Part shown: piece after piece, positions 1 through 5,314 of the stretch
How the letters are laid out: each line of letters starts with the position of its first letter
Numbering within the stretch: position 1 is the stretch's first letter
Position numbers and translations under genes: made by a program
DNA from: Proteobacteria bacterium UBA4575
GTDB taxonomy: Bacteria > Pseudomonadota > Gammaproteobacteria > UBA4575
Direction: 5' to 3'
DNA: 5,897 nt
Assembly (NCBI GenBank): GCA_002386945.1
Contig: DGKH01000009.1
Location: 1 to 5,897 of the forward strand
Notes under the pieces: generated by a model
The model's database searches: none
Told to the model about the DNA's origin: nothing
The model's input: only the letters and a program-made list of their open reading frames with translations

Positions 1-87
1 ATGCGAATGCAGGCAGGCGTGCAAGGGCATGATTTACTGCAAATGAGCTGGGCGGCTTTTAAGGACTGGATGCGGCAGAATAGCTGA
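1..87 (+). CDS. C-terminal fragment of an unidentified protein (5' end outside window)
   Basis: The first frame is open from base 1 and ends at TGA 85-87, giving 28 residues that finish in ...AAFKDWMRQNS. The other two + strand frames close within about 45 bases. The segment has three tryptophans or phenylalanines in an amphipathic stretch, as expected for the last helix of a soluble protein. It starts with ATG at base 1 by chance of the cut, so I treat it as partial. I do not recognise the family. It points the same way as the chelatase gene downstream but is separated from it by 115 nt, so they need not be one operon. One minus-strand frame is also open here, so the call is moderate. Confidence 0.5.
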   Translation: MRMQAGVQGHDLLQMSWAAFKDWMRQNS

Positions 88-140
88 TCTATATAGGGTC
101 ATTTAACGGTGCACTGATGTTGTATAACTAGATAGCGTTT

Positions 141-163
141 AAGCCTTGTTCAAGCCTTGCTTG
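141..163. repeat. 8-bp direct repeat at 11-bp spacing plus a small inverted repeat
   Basis: AAGCCTTG occurs at 141-148 and again at 152-159, so the two copies start 11 bp apart, about one helical turn. The second copy lies inside a 5-bp inverted repeat, CAAGC (151-155) and GCTTG (159-163) around CTT. It lies about 40-60 nt upstream of the chelatase start, and a TATAAC hexamer is present at 123-128. A regulator site or remains of a weak terminator for the upstream gene are both possible; this is inference. Confidence 0.25.
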
Positions 164-202
164 GGTGGTTGAATGCCTATCTGATTTTAATAAGGGATAG
201 AA

Positions 203-565
203 ATGAAAGCTTTATTACTCGTGGCACATGGAAGTCGTCGAACAGTATCTAATATTGAAATTGCGGTCGTTGCCACTTCACTTAGAAAGCAAGTGGGTGA
301 TGATTTTGCACTTACTAGGCATGCCTTTTTGGAGATTGCACAGCCTTCTATTCCTGATGCCATCGATGAATTAATTGCCGATGGCGCCGATGATATTACC
401 GTGTTGTGTTACTTCCTATCTGCGGGAAGGCATGTGCGTGAAGATGTCCCAGCCTTTGTTGAGGACAAGCGAAAACAGTATCCAGAGGTTAAGCTTTCCT
501 TAGCCCCTTACCTTGGGCAGGCACCAGACTTGATTGGGGTCTTGCATCATCTGGCTAAAATTTAG
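203..565 (+). CDS. cbiX: Short CbiX/SirB-type sirohydrochlorin chelatase (CbiX-S), 120 aa
   Basis: Members of this family insert Co2+ or Fe2+ (or Ni2+ in related CfbA) into sirohydrochlorin, for cobalamin or siroheme synthesis, in the cytoplasm. The N-terminus has the hallmark LLLVAHGSRR, with the presumed metal-binding His9. A second hallmark, CYFLSAGRHVREDVP, places His77 after the core strand, and Glu44 sits in AFLEIAQPSI. The length of 120 residues equals one chelatase domain; longer CbiX and SirB proteins are tandem duplications, so this protein should act as a homodimer. ATG 203 is preceded by AAGGG at 193-197, a good ribosome binding site at normal spacing. No siroheme or cobalamin partner gene is visible, so the metal (Fe or Co) cannot be decided. 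It is convergent with the hydrolase gene, with 6 nt between stop codons. Confidence 0.9.
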   Translation: MKALLLVAHGSRRTVSNIEIAVVATSLRKQVGDDFALTRHAFLEIAQPSIPDAIDELIADGADDITVLCYFLSAGRHVREDVPAFVEDKRKQYPEVKLSLAPYLGQAPDLIGVLHHLAKI

Positions 566-571
566 ACTGGT

Positions 572-1273
572 TTAACTTAAAAGGTCCTCTACCTTTACCG
601 GCTGGTAAGGTGTAGAGCGGATCTTATCGTGTCTATCCATGCGATAGTCGATGAAGCCTTCACTATCTGAAAAATGTAGGAAAGGATTACCTTCAATCTG
701 ATCTTCGATGCTGGAGCAGCTCGTGCAGGAATAATTATGGCCGGGGTGTAATTGCATCTTTCCAGGTAGCTCGTGCTTCATTTTTTGTAAGGTCTGAAAC
801 ATATCTTCTGGATTACCGCCGTCTAAATCGCAGCGTCCACAGCCAAAAACAAAGAGGGTGTCACCAGTAATGATGTCGTCCTGCAACTGATAGCAGGCCG
901 AGCCTGGTGTGTGTCCAGGGGTGTGTAAGATATTAAGTGCTGTGCGTCCTAACCGGATTTGATCCCCACCAACATGGAGATTAGGGCGTTGTAATTCTGT
1001 CTGCCAAAAATCAGCCTCAGCCTTGAGTAGGTGCAGTTCTGGATCATACTGCTGCAAGATATCTTCGACCCCATTGATGTGGTCATGATGGCTATGAGTA
1101 AGCAAGATGTCGCTAATATTGAGCTCATGCTTGCTGACATAGTCATGAATAGGCTGCATATCCCACGCCGGATCGACAATAGCAGTACGTTTGCTGTCAC
1201 GATCAATGATCAAGTAAACAAAGTTTTGCATGGGCCCAAGTTCCATGCTGACGATTTCATAGGGTTTATTCAT
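572..1273 (-). CDS. MBL-fold metallo-hydrolase, glyoxalase II (GloB)-like, 233 aa
   Basis: A cytoplasmic metallo-beta-lactamase-fold hydrolase with the full binuclear metal site of the glyoxalase II group: THSHHDH at 59-65 (His60, His62, Asp64, His65), His121 in TPGHTPGS, Asp138 in TGDTLF, and His176/His179 in HPGHNY. GCGRCDL (144-150) and NPFLHF near the end are also typical of GloB-like proteins. Members hydrolyse S-acyl-glutathione thioesters or, in ETHE1 relatives, oxidise persulfides; the exact substrate cannot be read from the motifs. Unusual are two CxxC pairs, Cys145/Cys148 and Cys183/Cys186. The start is ATG 1271-1273, with GGAGA (1281-1285 on this strand) 7 nt upstream. The first residues match the usual N-terminal strand (MELGPMQNFVYLI), supporting this start. 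No signal peptide. Divergent from the glycosylase gene. Confidence 0.9.
   Translation of the reverse strand: MNKPYEIVSMELGPMQNFVYLIIDRDSKRTAIVDPAWDMQPIHDYVSKHELNISDILLTHSHHDHINGVEDILQQYDPELHLLKAEADFWQTELQRPNLHVGGDQIRLGRTALNILHTPGHTPGSACYQLQDDIITGDTLFVFGCGRCDLDGGNPEDMFQTLQKMKHELPGKMQLHPGHNYSCTSCSSIEDQIEGNPFLHFSDSEGFIDYRMDRHDKIRSTPYQPVKVEDLLS
587..617. other. Imperfect hairpin at the sirB/hydrolase convergent junction
   Basis: Arms 587-599 (CTCTACCTTTACC) and 604-617 (GGTAAGGTGTAGAG) pair over 13 positions, with one bulged T at 611 and one G-T wobble, around a GGCT loop. The structure starts 21 nt past the chelatase stop and lies inside the last codons of the convergent MBL-fold gene. There is no T-run after it on the + strand. 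On the minus strand TTTT follows (577-583 region), but there the hairpin precedes the stop codon. It may protect or end the chelatase transcript; a canonical intrinsic terminator is not supported. Confidence 0.35.
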
Positions 1274-1291
1274 AACAGTTTCTCCAACGGC

Positions 1292-1325
1292 TTGTAATAC
1301 TAGCGAGGGAATTGCATATTTCCAA
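1292..1325. promoter_or_regulatory. Candidate overlapping divergent promoters (hydrolase and glycosylase)
   Basis: The 54-nt gap can be read as two overlapping sigma-70-like promoters. On the + strand, TTGTAA (1292-1297) and CATATT (1315-1320) are separated by 17 nt; on the minus strand, TTGGAA (1320-1325) and TAGTAT (1297-1302) are also separated by 17 nt. Each box matches 4 of 6 consensus bases. The minus promoter would start around 1290, just upstream of the hydrolase ribosome site. The + promoter would start at about 1327, practically at the glycosylase ATG. The matches are weak individually; the matched spacings and the lack of room elsewhere are the argument. Confidence 0.3.
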
Positions 1326-1327
1326 GT

Positions 1328-1879
1328 ATGACGACGGATAAAACCACAACAACTTTGGATGATTTTATAAGCGAAGATTTATTTTGCTTATCAATCGGTT
1401 TAAACCCATCTATTCCTTCGGTAAAGGCAGGCTATTATTTTGCTAATCCAAGGAATCGCTTTTGGTCTGCACTGAATGCGGCCAATCTATTTCCAGAAGT
1501 GCTTGATCGTTCGATAGAAAGTCAGCGACGTTTGCATACACAGTACAGGATCGGCTTCACCGATGTGGTAAAACGTCCTAGTCGTATGGGGCATGAGCTT
1601 AATGCAGCTGATTTTCGGCGCGATGCACCGCTACTGAGAGATAAGATAGAGCGCTATCAACCCGGTTTACTCTGGTTTCACGGTAAGATCGCAGTGACTA
1701 AATTCTTCTACTATGCCTATGGCTTAAAGCAGGGGTGGGACTGGGGTGTATGTTCTGTCTCTGAGCTGACCATGCCAGTTTTGATTACGCCTAACCCAAG
1801 CCCAGCGAATGCAGCGTATAGCGTGCAAAATATCACGCAGCAGTACCAAGCCTTAACTCCATATTTGGTAGCTGATTAG
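1328..1879 (+). CDS. mug: Mismatch-specific uracil-DNA glycosylase, Mug/TDG family, 183 aa
   Basis: Base-excision repair enzyme that flips out and removes uracil (or thymine and alkylated or deaminated bases) opposite guanine. Motif I is GLNPS (24-28), with the water-activating Asn26 as in the GINPG of E. coli Mug. It is followed by the family block AGYYFANPRNRFWSAL (34-49), where the Asn-Arg-Phe-Trp segment shapes the base pocket. Motif II is NPSPANAAYS (156-165), the DNA-intercalating loop, in the NPSxANAAYS form seen in many non-enteric Mug proteins. Length (183 aa) is slightly above that of E. coli Mug, with a polar N-terminal tail. ATG 1328 is the only ATG before the conserved region and a stop lies upstream in frame at 1301. 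The nearest purine-rich site, GAGGGA (1305-1310), is too far away (17 nt) to be a normal ribosome site. The Gly-to-Ser change in motif I is unusual. Confidence 0.88.
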   Translation: MTTDKTTTTLDDFISEDLFCLSIGLNPSIPSVKAGYYFANPRNRFWSALNAANLFPEVLDRSIESQRRLHTQYRIGFTDVVKRPSRMGHELNAADFRRDAPLLRDKIERYQPGLLWFHGKIAVTKFFYYAYGLKQGWDWGVCSVSELTMPVLITPNPSPANAAYSVQNITQQYQALTPYLVAD

Positions 1880-1912
1880 CATGAAATATGAAGATATCTG
1901 CACAGTGGCTAC

Positions 1913-1921
1913 TGTTATAAT
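1913..1921 (+). promoter_or_regulatory. Extended -10 promoter, probable dsbB promoter
   Basis: TGTTATAAT contains a perfect TATAAT (1916-1921) preceded by the TGn of an extended -10 element, which can act without a good -35 box; none is evident at 1893-1898. Transcription would begin near 1928, leaving a leader of about 100 nt before dsbB. It lies 34 nt after the glycosylase stop, which fits independent transcription of dsbB. Confidence 0.45.
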
Positions 1922-2030
1922 GCGACATTGCTTAAGACTTTTTCATAGCCAGTTTTCTATCGCATGAGTTTTTATGTAAAGACTTCATGTCAGGATTTAG
2001 ATGCGCATCAGTGCATAGAGAGAATTTAGA

Positions 2031-2537
2031 ATGATGATGACTTATCGCCGGTATCACTTATTGCTTGTGTTGTTAGTTTTGGCGGCACTCGCGTTTGCTG
2101 TGTTTTATCTTGAGGGTGCGCTCTATCTCGATCCATGTCCTCTATGTTTGGTCGATAGGGCGTTATTACTGTTGCTCGCAGCAGTGAGTGTGATGGCCTG
2201 GTTACAGCATCCGCAAGGAATAGGACGGACCATCTATGCGGTGCTATCAGGAATGATTGCCAGCACCGGTGTGGTGGTTGCATTACGACATATTTGGCTG
2301 CAGGGTCTACCACCTGATCAGGTGCCAGAATGTGGCCCTGGCCTCTATTTCATGTTGGATGTGATGCCCTTAGGAGATGTCTTTGGCCGCGTATTTAATG
2401 GTTCAGGTAGCTGTGCTGAAGTCAGCTGGACCTTCTTGGGCTTGTCTATTCCTGAGCAAACTTTAGGTTTATTTGTACTATTATTGCTGATTAATGTGTT
2501 GGCAAGTCGTTTGCCTCGAAACCCCAATAAAGTATAA
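2031..2537 (+). CDS. dsbB: DsbB, disulfide bond formation protein (quinone reductase), 168 aa
   Basis: Inner-membrane protein that reoxidises periplasmic DsbA and passes electrons to ubiquinone or menaquinone. Four hydrophobic helices are visible at about 8-27, 43-58, 67-86 and 142-159, giving both termini in the cytoplasm. The first periplasmic loop holds the redox pair CPLC (Cys36, Cys39), close to the quinone. The long second loop holds Cys101 (PECGPGL) and Cys128 (GSCAEVSW), the pair that exchanges with DsbA. Arg43, just after CPLC, matches the quinone-contact arginine of E. coli DsbB, and GLSIPEQTL before helix 4 is typical. Three ATG codons stand in tandem at 2031, 2034 and 2037; GAGAGA (2018-2023) is best placed for the first or second. 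No dsbA is nearby. It likely has its own promoter with a long leader; whether it shares transcripts with the acyltransferase 79 nt downstream is unclear. Confidence 0.95.
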   Translation: MMMTYRRYHLLLVLLVLAALAFAVFYLEGALYLDPCPLCLVDRALLLLLAAVSVMAWLQHPQGIGRTIYAVLSGMIASTGVVVALRHIWLQGLPPDQVPECGPGLYFMLDVMPLGDVFGRVFNGSGSCAEVSWTFLGLSIPEQTLGLFVLLLLINVLASRLPRNPNKV

Positions 2538-2567
2538 AGCGTAGATGCCTGAGACAGGTATCCGCGA

Positions 2568-2573
2568 TATAAT
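2568..2573 (+). promoter_or_regulatory. Candidate -10 box for the MetX-family gene
   Basis: A perfect TATAAT stands 43 nt before the ATG at 2617. There is no convincing -35 hexamer 16-18 nt upstream, so an activator could be needed. Transcription would start near 2580. The copies of ATAAAGCGTA at 2534-2543 and 2601-2610 flank this site. The start codon lacks a strong Shine-Dalgarno sequence. Confidence 0.35.
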
Positions 2574-2616
2574 TGCCTACTTTTCGCCCAACATACCCCC
2601 ATAAAGCGTAAATCGT

Positions 2617-3765
2617 ATGACCGAAAACATTGCTGCAAACGCATCACATAGAATCCCACCTGCCAGTAAACTGGTCACCTTAGTCGGCGACTATGGTACG
2701 GCTGATTTTAAGCTACACCGTGGTGGTGTGTTGCAAGAGGTGGTGGTTGCCTATGAATCATGGGGCTCGTTGTCAGATAATCACGATAATGTCATTTTAG
2801 TTTTTGGTGGTCTTTCACCATCAGCGCATGCAGCATCATCGCCTGAAGATCCAAGTCGTGGCTGGTGGGAATTTATGATTGGTCCAGGTAAGCCAATCGA
2901 TACCGATCGTTTTTATGTGGTCTGTGTTAATTCCTTTGGTAGTTGCTTTGGCTCAACGAATCCCTCTTCAATCAATCCAGAAACGGGGAAAGCCTATGGT
3001 TTGGATTTTCCTGATGTCAGTATTGAAGATATTGCTAAATCAGCGCATCACGCCTTACAAGACCTAGGCATCGATCATCTACATGCCGTGGTCGGCGGTT
3101 CTATGGGCGGCATGTCATCGCTGGCTTATGCATTAATGTATCCCGACGAAGTCGATCATCTGATATCTATTTCAGCAGCAGCCCGTGCGTTGCCTTTCAC
3201 TATTGCCGTGCGTTCATTACAGCGTGAGATTATTCGCTGTGATCCAGGCTTTAAAAATGGTCAATATGATGCTGATGAAGAGCCGACGCATGGCATGATG
3301 CTAGCGCGTAAGTTGGGGCTGATGTCATACCGTGCATCTGAAGAGTGGCATCAACGCTTTAACCGCGCACGTATTAGCCCTGATCGGAAATCTGATGAGC
3401 GCTTTGGTATTGAGTTCGAGGTGGAGTCCTATCTGGATTACAACGCAAAGAAGTTTGTGCGTACTTTTGATGCCAATAGCTATCTCTATCTATCGCGTGC
3501 AATGGATTTGTTTGATGTCGCTGAGCATGGTGGCTCAGTCAATGCTGGTCTCGCTAAAATTCAGGCCAAGAGCAGCCTTATTATCGGTGTAGAGACTGAT
3601 ATTCTATTTCCAGTTCAGCAGCAAGAGGAATTAGCAGAAGGTATTCAAAGGGCAGGGCGAAAGGCTGAATATATCCAGTTGAACTCGATCAACGGGCATG
3701 ACTCTTTCTTGGTTGATGAAGCTCACTTTGGGCCAGTAGTACGAAATTTCTTTGATCAAACCTAA
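2617..3765 (+). CDS. metX: MetX-family O-acyltransferase; serine O-succinyltransferase-like (usually annotated homoserine O-acetyltransferase), 382 aa
   Basis: Cytoplasmic alpha/beta-hydrolase-fold acyltransferase that moves an acyl group from CoA to the hydroxyl of homoserine or serine, activating it for sulfur incorporation. The catalytic triad is visible: nucleophile Ser162 in GGSMGG (160-165), Asp328 in TDILFPV, and His361 in INGHDSF. The block CVNSFGSCFGSTNPSS (103-118) is the conserved oxyanion and active-site strand. Several segments differ from classic MetX: GLSPSAHAAS (65-74) instead of LSGDAH-like, PFTIAVRSLQRE (193-204) instead of the usual EVQRQAI-type helix, and YLYLSRAMDLFD (289-300). 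From memory these agree with the Xanthomonas-type serine O-succinyltransferase, which feeds cysteine synthesis. There is no metW after it, although metW often accompanies metX in proteobacteria. Length fits the family. ATG 2617 has a weak ribosome site (AAAGCG). MetX fold: near certain; acceptor and donor: unsettled. Confidence 0.88.
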   Translation: MTENIAANASHRIPPASKLVTLVGDYGTADFKLHRGGVLQEVVVAYESWGSLSDNHDNVILVFGGLSPSAHAASSPEDPSRGWWEFMIGPGKPIDTDRFYVVCVNSFGSCFGSTNPSSINPETGKAYGLDFPDVSIEDIAKSAHHALQDLGIDHLHAVVGGSMGGMSSLAYALMYPDEVDHLISISAAARALPFTIAVRSLQREIIRCDPGFKNGQYDADEEPTHGMMLARKLGLMSYRASEEWHQRFNRARISPDRKSDERFGIEFEVESYLDYNAKKFVRTFDANSYLYLSRAMDLFDVAEHGGSVNAGLAKIQAKSSLIIGVETDILFPVQQQEELAEGIQRAGRKAEYIQLNSINGHDSFLVDEAHFGPVVRNFFDQT

Positions 3766-3800
3766 GGTATAGAAAGGCTGATCGATAGGCTAAACATTCA

Positions 3801-3827
3801 GTTTCGAGCACAAGCTGTGCCCGAAAC
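3801..3827. terminator. Shared hairpin between convergent metX-like gene and gltA
   Basis: GTTTCGAGCACA (3801-3812) and TGTGCCCGAAAC (3816-3827) form a 12-position stem around AGC. Read on the minus strand the one non-Watson-Crick position becomes a G-U pair, so the stem is complete for gltA transcripts; on the + strand it is an A-C mismatch. It lies 35 nt past the + gene stop and 41 nt past the gltA stop. Neither side has a clear U-tract, so it may be a bidirectional weak terminator or a 3'-end barrier that works with Rho. Confidence 0.45.
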
Positions 3828-3868
3828 CGATGGTGTACTGCTAGGTCTTTCTTCTATGAGAGGCTATT

Positions 3869-5182
3869 TTATCGCTTATCAGTAGCGATGTAATCACGCT
3901 CAGCTGAACCTGTAAATAACTGGCGAGGACGACCGATACGATTAGTCGGATCACTCATCATTTCCATCCAATGAGACAGCCAACCAACCGTACGTGCTAG
4001 AGCAAAGATTACGGTATACATGCTGCTAGGGATGTTCATAGCTTTGAAGATAATGCCGGAGTAAAAATCTACATTCGGGTATAGCTTACGTTGAATGAAG
4101 TAGTCATCTTCCAAGGCGATTTTTTCTAGATCCATTGCAGTTTTGAGTAACGGCTGATTAGGGTTGTCTTCACCCATCTCGTTGAGAAGGTCATGACAGA
4201 TCGTCTGAATTAGTTTGGCACGTGGATCGTAGTTCTTGTAGACACGATGGCCAAAGCCCATTAGGCGGAAGCGGTCGGTCTTGTCTTTAGCACGAGTAAT
4301 ATAGTGACTTAGCTCTTTGCCTGAAGAAACGATCTCATTCAACATGCTGATAACAGCCTCATTAGCACCGCCGTGAGCTGGTCCCCAGAGTGAGCCAATA
4401 CCTGCTGCTATAGCTGCATAAGGACTGGCTTCTGAACTACCGGTTAAGCGCACAGTAGAGGTTGATGCATTCTGCTCGTGGTCAGCATGTAGGATCAAGA
4501 TCAGATCCATCGCACGTACCATTGTTTCAGATGGCGTGTAAGAGCCGTCTTTAGAGCCAAACATCATGCGTAGAAAGTCTTCGGTATAACCACTGTTTGG
4601 ATCAGAGGGGAGGAATTCCTTTCCTTGCTGATGCTTGTAGGTCCAAGCGGCCAGGGTAGGCATCTTGGCAATCAATCGATGTGCTGCTAGACGACGGGCT
4701 TGATCATCGTGTACATCAACATCATCGTTATGTTTGGCTGCTAATGCACCGACTGCTGAAATCAGCATAGCCATTGGGTGCGCATCTTGTTGAAATGCTT
4801 GAAATAACAATGGCAGCTTGTCATCAACTGCTTTGTGTTCAGCAATAGTTGCCTTGTACTCGTCCAATTGAACGGCCGTTGGTAACTCACCATTCATGAG
4901 TAGGTAGCAAGTTTCTTCGTAGTTACTTTTTTGGGCTAACTGCTCAATAGGGTAGCCACGGTATGAAAGTCTACCTTCGTCACCATCGATGAAAGTAATC
5001 TTACTTTCACAGCTAGCGGTTGAAACAAAACCAGGATCAAAAGTGAAGTAACCAAGTTCGCGGTTTAAAGCGCGAATATCAAGTGTGCTAGCACCATCTG
5101 TAGGTACTAATACCGGCATTTCTACCTGCTTCCCGCTGGCATTGTCGGTAATGGTTACTGTATTTTTAGGGTTGTCAGACAC
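3869..5182 (-). CDS. gltA: Citrate synthase (type II, GltA), 437 aa, GTG start
   Basis: Condenses acetyl-CoA and oxaloacetate to citrate at the entry of the TCA cycle in the cytoplasm. Catalytic residues, numbered from the GTG start, are His270 (WGPAHGGANEA), His312 (GFGHRVYKNYDPRAK) and Asp372 (YPNVDFYSG). HADHEQNAST (232-241) holds further oxaloacetate-binding residues and RIGRPRQ near the end holds the citrate-binding arginines. The N-terminal domain FTFDPGF..TASCESKITFIDGDEG is the form found in hexameric, NADH-sensitive Gram-negative enzymes. The frame stays open upstream to a TTG at 5284 (471 aa), but I place the start at GTG 5180-5182: AGGAGGA lies 5 nt before it, the protein then begins SDNPKNTVTI like its relatives, and its length becomes standard. 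The 34 extra codons would run through a 43-nt perfect hairpin. It converges on the MetX-like gene. Confidence 0.96.
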   Translation of the reverse strand: MSDNPKNTVTITDNASGKQVEMPVLVPTDGASTLDIRALNRELGYFTFDPGFVSTASCESKITFIDGDEGRLSYRGYPIEQLAQKSNYEETCYLLMNGELPTAVQLDEYKATIAEHKAVDDKLPLLFQAFQQDAHPMAMLISAVGALAAKHNDDVDVHDDQARRLAAHRLIAKMPTLAAWTYKHQQGKEFLPSDPNSGYTEDFLRMMFGSKDGSYTPSETMVRAMDLILILHADHEQNASTSTVRLTGSSEASPYAAIAAGIGSLWGPAHGGANEAVISMLNEIVSSGKELSHYITRAKDKTDRFRLMGFGHRVYKNYDPRAKLIQTICHDLLNEMGEDNPNQPLLKTAMDLEKIALEDDYFIQRKLYPNVDFYSGIIFKAMNIPSSMYTVIFALARTVGWLSHWMEMMSDPTNRIGRPRQLFTGSAERDYIATDKR

Positions 5183-5187
5183 GTCTG

Positions 5188-5194
5188 TCCTCCT
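5188..5194 (-). promoter_or_regulatory. Strong ribosome binding site of gltA (decides the start)
   Basis: On the minus strand the sequence is AGGAGGA followed by CAGAC and then GTG. This is a near-perfect anti-Shine-Dalgarno match at a 5-nt spacing. No comparable site precedes the TTG at 5284 or the ATG at 5269, so it supports initiation at the GTG. Confidence 0.85.
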
Positions 5195-5212
5195 GAATCT
5201 TCGTTCAATACG

Positions 5213-5255
5213 CTCCCTGTCCCAGGCTGATGAAGCATCAGCCTGGGACAGGGAG
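5213..5255. repeat. Perfect 20-bp inverted repeat (3-nt loop) in the gltA leader
   Basis: The left arm 5213-5232 begins CTCCCTGTCCCAGG and the right arm 5236-5255 is its exact reverse complement, around AAG. All 20 positions pair without mismatch. Read as gltA leader RNA, the stem would be GC-rich and end 18 nt before the Shine-Dalgarno sequence. No U-tract follows on either strand, so it is not a standard intrinsic terminator. It may be a leader structure, a REP-like dispersed element or a protein site. No second copy occurs in this window. Confidence 0.85.
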
Positions 5256-5283
5256 TGATCTGAAAGCATAAGCTTGTTAATCA

Positions 5284-5314
5284 AATATCACTATTGAAAT
5301 CAATAGCTTGCGAA
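5284..5314 (-). promoter_or_regulatory. Candidate gltA promoter with embedded palindrome
   Basis: CTATTGA-AA-TCAATAG (5291-5306) is a perfect 7+2+7 palindrome. On the minus strand it lies between a TTCGCA (5314-5309) and a GATATT (5289-5284) or an extended -10-like TGATATTTG, with an A-run (5315-5322) upstream resembling an UP element. Spacing from TTCGCA to GATATT is 19 nt, longer than ideal, so the promoter boxes are weak. Transcription from here would put the 43-nt hairpin close to the 5' end of the mRNA. The palindrome's position would suit a repressor; no regulator is identifiable. Confidence 0.3.

Noticed and set aside
949..1297. Frames of 85-88 codons on both strands inside the MBL-fold gene
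   Set aside because: They overlap a gene with a complete metal-site motif set in another frame and show no family features.
1881..1967. 28-codon frame starting 1 nt after the mug stop
   Set aside because: No proper ribosome site, no recognisable sequence, and it overlaps the likely extended -10 promoter of dsbB; chance is the simpler explanation.
2026..2659. Antisense frames of 95 and 104 codons opposite dsbB and the following spacer
   Set aside because: They lie opposite clear dsbB coding sequence, have no motifs, and one would cover the promoter and start of the MetX-like gene.
2879..3592. Two shorter + strand frames inside the MetX-like gene
   Set aside because: Shifted-frame shadows of a well-supported acyltransferase.
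5213..5255. Hairpin considered as an intrinsic terminator or attenuator
   Set aside because: No run of T follows on either strand, and no leader peptide or alternative stem was found by eye.
5291..5306. Palindrome considered as an FNR or CRP site
   Set aside because: Half-sites are separated by 2 bp rather than the 4 (FNR) or 6 (CRP) expected.
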